DNA of 64,000 bases from Psychroserpens luteus (GTDB taxonomy: Bacteria > Bacteroidota > Bacteroidia > Flavobacteriales > Flavobacteriaceae): positions 124,001 to 188,000 of the forward strand of contig NZ_JADILU010000008.1 of the NCBI RefSeq assembly GCF_015319355.1. Reading direction: 5' to 3'. Positions 40,429 through 46,506 of the stretch are shown piece by piece. Numbering within the stretch: the first letter of the stretch is position 1; every line of letters starts with the position of its first letter. The notes under the pieces were generated by a model. That model was not told where the DNA came from, did no database searches, and worked only from the letters and a program-made list of their open reading frames with translations. Made by a program: the position numbers and the translations under genes.

Positions 40429-42930
40429 ATGAATAAAATACAACATTACGTTCAAGGACAATGGACAACAGGTAAAGAAGAAGGAACACCAATTCTAGAT
40501 GCAGTAACTGGCGAAGTCTTTACAAGCATTGCTATCGAAGGTTTAGACGTTCCAGAAATTCTTAACTACGGAAGAACAAAAGGAGGAGAAGTCCTTCGAA
40601 AAATGACTTTCCAAGAACGTGGAAACATGCTTAAAAGTTTAGCATTATATCTTACTAAAAGGAAAAATGCATTTTACGAATTAAGTTACAGAACAGGAGC
40701 AACCAAAGTAGATAGTTGGATAGACATCGAAGGGGGTTTCGGGAATTTATTCGCTAATGCTTCCTTACGTAAACTATTCCCAAATCAGCCATATCATGTA
40801 GAAGGTGATGCTATCGATTTATCTCGTGGCGGACGTTTTATGGCGCATCATATCATGGTGCCTAAAAAAGGAGTAGCAGTGCATATTAATGCATTCAACT
40901 TCCCAGTTTGGGGAATGTTAGAAAAGTGTGCAGTAAACTGGATGGCTGGAGTTCCAGCTGTGGTTTTACCAGCACCTTCAACTTCTTATTTAGCAGAGGC
41001 TGTAGCAAAAGAAATAATCGCTTCAAGTATTTTGCCAGAAGGTGCATTACAAATCATAAACGGAACCGTAAAAACCATTTTAGATACTGTAGAGTCTCAA
41101 GATGTAGTCACTTTTACGGGTTCAGCAAAAGTAGGACGCTTATTAAAAGCGCATCCACAATTGATACAAGAATCTGTACCATTTACAATGGAAGCCGATT
41201 CTTTAAACGCATCGATCTTAGGAGAAGATGCAGTTCCTGGAACACCAGAATTCGACTTGTTTATCAAAGAAGTCAGAAAAGAAATGACAGTAAAAGCAGG
41301 ACAAAAATGTACTGCAATACGTAGAATTATAGTTCCGCAAAATTTAGTGGAAGATGTGCAAACTGCATTATCAAAAGCTTTAGATAAAGTGACTATTGGA
41401 GATCCAAGACTTAAAGAAGTTCGAATGGGATCTTTGGTAAGTCATCAACAAGTACAAGCAGTTAGAGATTCTGTAAATGATTTATCTAAAGAAGCACAAA
41501 TCGTTTATGGAAGTTTAGATGAGATAAACACCATTGGAGCAGATGCTAAAAAAGGTGCTTTTATTAGTCCGATTTTATTACGTTCTGATCATCCATTTCA
41601 AAATACAATCATTCATGAACGTGAAGCCTTTGGTCCAGTAAGTACCATTATGCCATATAAAAATCTAGACGAAGCGATTACTTTAGCGCAAATGGGTAAA
41701 GGGTCTTTAGTATCTTCAATTGCAACAAACGATGATAAGATTGCTAAGGAGTATGTTATTAACGCAGCATCTCATCATGGAAGAATCATGGTTGTAAATC
41801 GTGATATGGCTAAAGAAAGTACAGGTCATGGTTCGCCATTACCATATTTAGTGCATGGAGGTCCTGGACGTGCTGGAGGAGGAGAAGAAATGGGAGGAAT
41901 GCGTGGAATAAAGCATTATTTACAACGTACTGCCATTCAAGGTTCGCCAACAACAATTACAGAAATTACTGGTATTTACCAGCAAAATGCAAAATATAAG
42001 GAAGCAGAAATGCATCCATTTAAATACCATTGGGAAGACATCCAACCAGGAATGTCTATGAAAACGCACAGACGTACATTTACAGATACAGATATTATCA
42101 ATTTTGCAAATGTCACTTGGGATCATTTTTATGCACATACAGATATTACTTCTTTAGACGGAAGTATTTTCGAACAAAGAACTGCACATGGTTATTTCAT
42201 TATTTCAGCTGCAGCAGGATTATTTGTATACCCAAATAAAGGACCGGTTTCAGCAAATTACGGATTAGAAGAATGTAGATTCTTACGTCCATTATATCAC
42301 AACGATACTATTTACGTACGTTTAACATGTAAGCAAAAAGTAGATAGAGATGTCGCTTCAGCTGAACATCCAAGCGGAATAGTAAAATGGTATGCAGAAA
42401 TTTTTGATGCAAATACTGATGAGAAAGTAGCTTTCGCAACAGTCTTGACTATGGTTCAGAAAAAGCAAGAAGTTTTAACTGAAATGACTGAGGATAAAAT
42501 CAACGAATGTCTTTATGCATTAAAAGAAGATGCAAAACCTAGATGGGGAATTATGACACCTCAACATATGATTGAGCATTTAGAGTATACTTATAAAATA
42601 GCTTCAGGAGAAATTCAAGATTTTGAAATAGCAACACCAGAAAAGATTTTAGAGAAGGTGCATAACAGTTTATGGAACTTTGATAAATTTCCAAAAAACT
42701 CTCAATTTCCTCAATTAGAAAAAGACACATTAGATACATTAAAGCATTCCGATTTAGCTATAGCTATAGAAAAGTTTAAAGCACAACGCGAAAAGTATTT
42801 AGAGTTTTTCAAAGAAAACCCAGAGGCTAAACTAAAGAATCTAGTATTCGGAGAGTTGAATAAATACGAATCGTATTTATTAGAAAGAAAACATTTGAAT
42901 CATCATTTCGAACAATTCGGATTGATATGA
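40429..42930 (+). CDS. paaZ: PaaZ: oxepin-CoA hydrolase / semialdehyde dehydrogenase with extra C-terminal domain
   Basis: Opens the oxepin ring and oxidises the resulting aldehyde. The aldehyde dehydrogenase domain (about 1-520) has VTFTGSAKVGRLL and the catalytic Cys in KAGQKCTAIRR; the MaoC-like hydratase domain (about 535-680) has FANVTWDHFYAHTD and RTAHGYFIISAAAGL. The total of 833 residues is about 150 longer than classical PaaZ. The excess (about 685-833) is helical with spaced His (MIEHLEY; LERKHLNHHFEQFG), resembling DinB/DUF1569 proteins. The start follows a palindromic repeat directly. The stop overlaps the next gene by ATGA. Confidence 0.92.
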   Translation: MNKIQHYVQGQWTTGKEEGTPILDAVTGEVFTSIAIEGLDVPEILNYGRTKGGEVLRKMTFQERGNMLKSLALYLTKRKNAFYELSYRTGATKVDSWIDIEGGFGNLFANASLRKLFPNQPYHVEGDAIDLSRGGRFMAHHIMVPKKGVAVHINAFNFPVWGMLEKCAVNWMAGVPAVVLPAPSTSYLAEAVAKEIIASSILPEGALQIINGTVKTILDTVESQDVVTFTGSAKVGRLLKAHPQLIQESVPFTMEADSLNASILGEDAVPGTPEFDLFIKEVRKEMTVKAGQKCTAIRRIIVPQNLVEDVQTALSKALDKVTIGDPRLKEVRMGSLVSHQQVQAVRDSVNDLSKEAQIVYGSLDEINTIGADAKKGAFISPILLRSDHPFQNTIIHEREAFGPVSTIMPYKNLDEAITLAQMGKGSLVSSIATNDDKIAKEYVINAASHHGRIMVVNRDMAKESTGHGSPLPYLVHGGPGRAGGGEEMGGMRGIKHYLQRTAIQGSPTTITEITGIYQQNAKYKEAEMHPFKYHWEDIQPGMSMKTHRRTFTDTDIINFANVTWDHFYAHTDITSLDGSIFEQRTAHGYFIISAAAGLFVYPNKGPVSANYGLEECRFLRPLYHNDTIYVRLTCKQKVDRDVASAEHPSGIVKWYAEIFDANTDEKVAFATVLTMVQKKQEVLTEMTEDKINECLYALKEDAKPRWGIMTPQHMIEHLEYTYKIASGEIQDFEIATPEKILEKVHNSLWNFDKFPKNSQFPQLEKDTLDTLKHSDLAIAIEKFKAQREKYLEFFKENPEAKLKNLVFGELNKYESYLLERKHLNHHFEQFGLI

Positions 42931-43223
42931 AAAAGGTTTTACTATTTGCTTTAATAATTTGCACGTTTGGTTGTAAGGATAATCTAGATTATAGGCTGGT
43001 AGATGAGGACTCCCATGAAATTCGTGATAGAATTTGTGAGGATTTAGAAGATTTGAAATGTATCGAACTAAAAGAAATTTATAAAATAATTGTTGGGTTT
43101 GAAAATAGTGATGATAAGGATAAAGCGATTTTAGAATTTTACGGTATGCGTTACAATGATTTAACGTTTAGAGATGTTTTAAATCGTATTGAAGTAGATA
43201 ATAACAAAAGCATTAATGAATAG
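42927..43223 (+). CDS. Small putative lipoprotein of unknown function
   Basis: 98 residues starting MKKVLLFALIICTFGCKDN, a clear lipobox with Cys16. The rest is acidic and helical (HEIRDRICEDLEDLKCIELKEIYKIIVGFENSDDKDKAILEF, residues 30-71). Translationally coupled to paaZ by an ATGA overlap. No family recognised. Its place inside a cytoplasmic catabolic cluster is odd for a surface lipoprotein. Confidence 0.6.
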   Translation: MKKVLLFALIICTFGCKDNLDYRLVDEDSHEIRDRICEDLEDLKCIELKEIYKIIVGFENSDDKDKAILEFYGMRYNDLTFRDVLNRIEVDNNKSINE

Positions 43224-43229
43224 CCGAAT

Positions 43230-43349
43230 GTTGAAATGCAGAATAAAAAAATAAAATCGTGAAGAATTTTTGAAGCCTTGGAGAAAATTTAGATTTTATT
43301 TTTAGGTTTTGAATCCGTGAAACAGGATTTAAAAATTCCTCATTTCAAC
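43230..43349. repeat. 120-bp element with 9-bp inverted ends (MITE-like)
   Basis: GTTGAAATG at 43230-43238 and CATTTCAAC at 43341-43349 are perfect inverted ends; the match continues inward with GAAT. It also contains AATCC/GGATT around GTGAAACA. No coding frame. It occupies most of the 219-bp gap before the enoyl-CoA hydratase gene. Confidence 0.5.
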
Positions 43350-43406
43350 TTGAATTTTTGGTTCGTTTTGTTTCAAGACAAAATGAATGTAAAGAAAAAA
43401 TAATAG

Positions 43407-43430
43407 ATTCCGCATCAAGTGCGGAATGAT
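43407..43430. repeat. Palindromic repeat, type C, inverted
   Basis: GATTCCGCATCAAGTGCGGAATGA is the reverse complement of the copy at 38796-38823. Confidence 0.78.
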
Positions 43431-43442
43431 AAAATAAAAAAC

Positions 43443-44195
43443 ATGAGTGACCCATACGTTAAAATAGATATAGAAAACGAAGTAGCATACATAGAATTCT
43501 TCCATCCTGCACATAATTCCTTACCAGGAGATGTATTAGCAAAATTAGCGCAAACCATTACAGATGCAGGAACAAATGATGCGATTAAAGTCATTGTTTT
43601 AAAAAGTGGAGGCGACCGAACATTTTGCGCAGGAGCAAGTTTTAAAGAACTCATAAATATCAATGATGCTGCAACAGGAAAAGTTTTCTTTTCAGGTTTT
43701 GCTAATGTAATCAACGCGATGCGTAAATGTCCTAAATTTATTATTGGTCGTATCCAAGGAAAAACCGTTGGAGGAGGTGTTGGACTGGCAGCTGCAACCG
43801 ATTATTGTATGGCTTCAAAATTTGCAGCTATTAAGTTAAGTGAATTAAATATTGGTATTGGACCATTTGTAGTTGGACCAGCAATAGAACGTAAAATGGG
43901 ATTAAGTGCCATGTCGCAAATTGCAATAGATGCAAACACATTTTATCCCGCAGAATGGGCAAAGCAAAAAGGATTATTCACGCAAGTATACGAAAGCACA
44001 GAGGAGTTAGACGAAGCTGTAAAAACAACAGCAGAGCACTTATGTACTTACAATACAGAAGCTATGTTGGAGATGAAAAAAGTATTTTGGACAGGAACAG
44101 ATAATTGGGATGCATTATTAGCAGAACGTGCAGCAACTAGCGGAAAACTAGTGTTAAGCGATTTTACAAAAGAAAAATTAAAAGGATTTAAATAG
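43443..44195 (+). CDS. Enoyl-CoA hydratase/isomerase, PaaF-like
   Basis: Crotonase-fold protein of 250 residues. The start ATG 43443 (MSDPYVKIDIENEVAYIEFFHPAHNSLPG) removes eight residues that would come from the repeat. Motifs are GGDRTFCAGASFKELI and QGKTVGGGVGLAAATDYCMAS. In a paa cluster the second crotonase normally hydrates 2,3-dehydroadipyl-CoA (PaaF), so that is the likely job. The N-terminal FHPAHNSLPG is unlike typical PaaF (usually LNRP), so the exact substrate is uncertain. Confidence 0.85.
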   Translation: MSDPYVKIDIENEVAYIEFFHPAHNSLPGDVLAKLAQTITDAGTNDAIKVIVLKSGGDRTFCAGASFKELININDAATGKVFFSGFANVINAMRKCPKFIIGRIQGKTVGGGVGLAAATDYCMASKFAAIKLSELNIGIGPFVVGPAIERKMGLSAMSQIAIDANTFYPAEWAKQKGLFTQVYESTEELDEAVKTTAEHLCTYNTEAMLEMKKVFWTGTDNWDALLAERAATSGKLVLSDFTKEKLKGFK

Positions 44196-44199
44196 AACT

Positions 44200-44264
44200 C
44201 TCATTCAGAGCGAAAGCGAAGAATCTCATATGAGATTGCCACGTCCTTCGCCCTCGCAATGACA
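44200..44264. repeat. Composite repeat, type B plus type E
   Basis: Same composite as at 38300-38364: CATTCAGAG ... GAAGAATCTCA, then GAGATTGCCACGTCC ... CCTCGCAATGACA. It precedes paaY by 12 bp. Confidence 0.8.
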
Positions 44265-44276
44265 TAATTAAAAAAT

Positions 44277-44873
44277 ATGATTTACAGTTTTAAAGGCTAT
44301 ACACCAGTTGTTCACGAATCTAGTTTCGTGCATCCATTGGCTGCAGTAACAGGAAATGTCATTATTGGCAAAAACTGTTACATTGGTCCAGGAGCAGCCA
44401 TTCGTGGAGATTGGGGACAAATCATTTTAGAAGATGGTGTAAACGTCCAAGAAAACTGTACAATACACATGTTTCCAGGTAAGTCCATTACGCTTAAAGA
44501 AAGCGCACATGTTGGTCATGGAGCAATAATCCATGGAGCAAATTTGGGTAGAAATTGCCTAATTGGAATGAACACCGTAATTATGGATGATGCCGAAATT
44601 GGGGACGAATCAATAGTAGGAGCCATGGCATTTGTAAAAGCTGAAACTAAAATTCCTAACCGAAGTCTGGTCGTTGGTAATCCTGCAAAAGTCATCAAGC
44701 AAGTTAGTGATGAGATGATCGCTTGGAAAACAAAAGGCACGCAATTATATCAGCAATTACCAGCAGATTGCCACGAGAGTTTAAAACCTGTCGAGCCATT
44801 ACGAGAAGTGCCAGAAAACATGAAAATGCAAGATGGAGCATATGATACGCTTCGCGATTTTTTAAAGAAATAG
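44277..44873 (+). CDS. paaY: PaaY, hexapeptide-repeat thioesterase
   Basis: A left-handed beta-helix protein of the gamma-carbonic anhydrase superfamily, 198 residues. Hexapeptide repeats run through residues 15-150 (GNVIIGKNCYIGPGAAIRGDWGQIILEDGVNVQENCTIH; HVGHGAIIHGANLGRNCLIGMNTVIMDDAEIG). Metal ligands would be His in ENCTIH and HVGHG. PaaY proteins hydrolyse dead-end CoA thioesters of the pathway. The C-terminal helix (LPADCHESLKPVEPLREVPE) is typical of PaaY. Confidence 0.92.
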   Translation: MIYSFKGYTPVVHESSFVHPLAAVTGNVIIGKNCYIGPGAAIRGDWGQIILEDGVNVQENCTIHMFPGKSITLKESAHVGHGAIIHGANLGRNCLIGMNTVIMDDAEIGDESIVGAMAFVKAETKIPNRSLVVGNPAKVIKQVSDEMIAWKTKGTQLYQQLPADCHESLKPVEPLREVPENMKMQDGAYDTLRDFLKK

Positions 44874-44877
44874 TTGG

Positions 44878-44962
44878 GCGTTACCACAAGGGTCGCGCTT
44901 TCACTACTCGCTCTTTTAGCGAAAAGCAAAAAGGAGCTCAAGCATACCGTTCAATCGCTAAC
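44878..44962. repeat. Dispersed repeat with GCGTTA/TAACGC ends, copy 2
   Basis: Begins GGCGTTACCACAAGGGTCG, contains GCTACTCGCTCTTTTA-like and AAAAAGGAGCTC segments, and ends AATCGCTAACGC. Homologous to 33021-33102. Confidence 0.65.
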
Positions 44963-44994
44963 GCAGATTGTGAGGTGTCAAATAAAATAGAATA

Positions 44995-45012
44995 AACTAA
45001 CAAACGCTAGTT
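44995..45012. promoter_or_regulatory. Candidate TetR operator upstream of the E2-E1 genes
   Basis: AACTAACAAACGCTAGTT matches the centre of the 24-bp palindrome at 31834 (AACTAACAAGTGTTAGTT) at 14 of 18 positions with identical spacing. It lies 59 bp before the E2 start, linking these genes to the paa regulon. Confidence 0.55.
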
Positions 45013-45021
45013 AATGCGTTT

Positions 45022-45048
45022 TGTCATTCTGCAGTCGATGCAGAATCT
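45022..45048. repeat. Palindromic repeat, type C-like
   Basis: TGTCATTCTGCA-GTCGA-TGCAGAATCT; stem ATTCTGCA/TGCAGAAT. 22 bp before the E2 ATG. Confidence 0.75.
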
Positions 45049-45070
45049 ATAATATACAAGAAAAAAGACC

Positions 45071-46390
45071 ATGTCTAAATTCGAATTAAAAATGCCCAAA
45101 ATGGGTGAAAGCATAACAGAAGGAACCATTATTAATTGGTTAATAGCAGAAGGGGATTCTTTTGACGAAGGAGATATTATTCTGGAAGTCGCAACAGATA
45201 AAGTAGATAATGAAGTGCCTGCACCAGCAGCAGGAACTTTAGTAAAAACTATGTTTCAAGCTAAAGATGTTGTACCTGTTGGAGCAATAATGGCAATCTT
45301 GGATGTTTCCGAAGAAATTAATTCTTCAAACAAGAAGAATGTCATTCAGAGCGATAGCGAAGAATCTCAGAAGAATAATAAGAAAGAAATAAAAAAGAAA
45401 CGTACTGTCATTCCTAGCGTGGTCGAGAAATCTTCATCTAAATCGTTTTCAGTAAACAATACAAACACCTTCTTTTCTCCATTAGTAATCAAAATAGCAA
45501 AAGAACATCATATTAGTTTTGAAGAATTAGCACGAATTCCTGCAACAGGAAACGAAGGCAGATTACGTAAAAGCGATGTATTTCAATATATAGAAGAAGG
45601 ACGACCATACAAGTTTGCACAACCAGTTGCAGAAAAAGATCCAACAGCTTATAGAATTCCGCAGTTAAATTTCGATAAAGGAAAAGGAAAAGTCATAGAA
45701 ATGGACAGGATGCGTCAAATGATTGCAGATCATATGGTGTATTCTAAACACACATCACCACACGTGACTGCGTATGTAGAAGCAGACATGACCAATATGG
45801 TGAATTGGCGAAATGCTAATAAAGTGCCATTTCAAGAAAAGCATGGACAACGTTTAACGTTCACACCATTATTTGTAGAAGCAGTAGCTAAAGCAGTGAA
45901 AGATTTTCCTAATATCAATGCATCCGTAGATGGTAACAATATTATTGTAAAAGAAGACATCAATATTGGTATGGCAACCGCATTACCAAGCGGAAACTTA
46001 ATAGTTCCTGTAGTTAAAAATGCAGATACTAAAAATTTAATAGAGATTGCTAGTATTGTAAATGGTCTAGCAGGAAAAGCTAGAGAAAACAATTTAGTAG
46101 GCGAAGATATTAAAGGAAGCACATTTACGATTTCTAACGTAGGAACTTTTGGAAGCGTTATGGGAACACCAATAATCAACCAGCCAGAGGTTGCTATTTT
46201 AGCATTAGGAATCATAAAGAAAAGACCAGAAGTTATTACTACTGAAAAAGGTGATGAAATTGCAATACGTAGTATGATGTATTTATCGCTTTCTTTTGAT
46301 CATAGAGTAGTAGATGGTTTTTTAGGAGGAAGCTTTGTGCGACGAGTAGCAGACTATTTTGAGCAATTTGATGTAGATAGAGAAATATAA
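45071..46390 (+). CDS. 2-oxoacid dehydrogenase E2 (dihydrolipoamide acyltransferase)
   Basis: Acyltransferase core of a branched-chain-type 2-oxoacid dehydrogenase. A lipoyl domain (about 1-80, lipoyl Lys in EVATDKVDNEVPAP), a peripheral-subunit-binding domain (about 135-170, PLVIKIAKEHHISFEELARIPATGNEGRLRKSDV) and a catalytic domain (about 205-439, with SFDHRVVDG) are in order. The first linker (about residues 88-130) is unusual: its codons contain two copies of the intergenic repeats, reading NVIQSDSEESQ and TVIPSVVEKSS. It is followed by the fused E1 gene. The likely acyl group is from branched-chain or aromatic 2-oxoacids. Confidence 0.92.
   Translation: MSKFELKMPKMGESITEGTIINWLIAEGDSFDEGDIILEVATDKVDNEVPAPAAGTLVKTMFQAKDVVPVGAIMAILDVSEEINSSNKKNVIQSDSEESQKNNKKEIKKKRTVIPSVVEKSSSKSFSVNNTNTFFSPLVIKIAKEHHISFEELARIPATGNEGRLRKSDVFQYIEEGRPYKFAQPVAEKDPTAYRIPQLNFDKGKGKVIEMDRMRQMIADHMVYSKHTSPHVTAYVEADMTNMVNWRNANKVPFQEKHGQRLTFTPLFVEAVAKAVKDFPNINASVDGNNIIVKEDINIGMATALPSGNLIVPVVKNADTKNLIEIASIVNGLAGKARENNLVGEDIKGSTFTISNVGTFGSVMGTPIINQPEVAILALGIIKKRPEVITTEKGDEIAIRSMMYLSLSFDHRVVDGFLGGSFVRRVADYFEQFDVDREI
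45340..45369. repeat. Type B repeat inside the E2 coding sequence
   Basis: TGTCATTCAGAGCG-ATAGCGAAGAATCTCA, identical in kind to the intergenic copies. In frame it encodes VIQSDSEESQ in the linker after the lipoyl domain. Confidence 0.82.
45406..45435. repeat. Second repeat-derived segment inside the E2 coding sequence
   Basis: TGTCATTCCTAGCG-TGGTCGAGAAATCTTC is a diverged member of the same family, encoding VIPSVVEKSS in the E2 linker, 36 bp after the first. Confidence 0.65.
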
Positions 46391-46396
46391 TTGAAT

Positions 46397-46463
46397 TGTC
46401 ATTGCGAGGAGAGAAACGACGTGGCAATCTCATACGAGATTCTTCGCTTTGCTCTGAATGACA
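46397..46463. repeat. Composite repeat, inverted type E plus type B
   Basis: TGTCATTGCGAGG ... GACGTGGCAATCTC followed by GAGATTCTTCGCTTTGCTCTGAATGACA; the two halves face each other, giving TGTCATT at one end and AATGACA at the other. Confidence 0.78.
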
Positions 46464-46480
46464 AACAGAATAAATAAAAA

Positions 46481-46506
46481 GATACCTGCTTTCGCAGGCA
46501 TTTGAT
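46481..46506. repeat. Palindromic repeat, type A variant, abutting the E1 start
   Basis: GATACCTGC-TTTC-GCAGGCATTTG, followed at once by the E1 ATG at 46507. Nearly identical to 40403-40428 before paaZ. Confidence 0.82.

Noticed and set aside
29777-46506. The palindromic repeats as a CRISPR array.
   Set aside because: Copies are in different gaps with genes between them, vary in type, and have no regular spacers; no cas genes are present.
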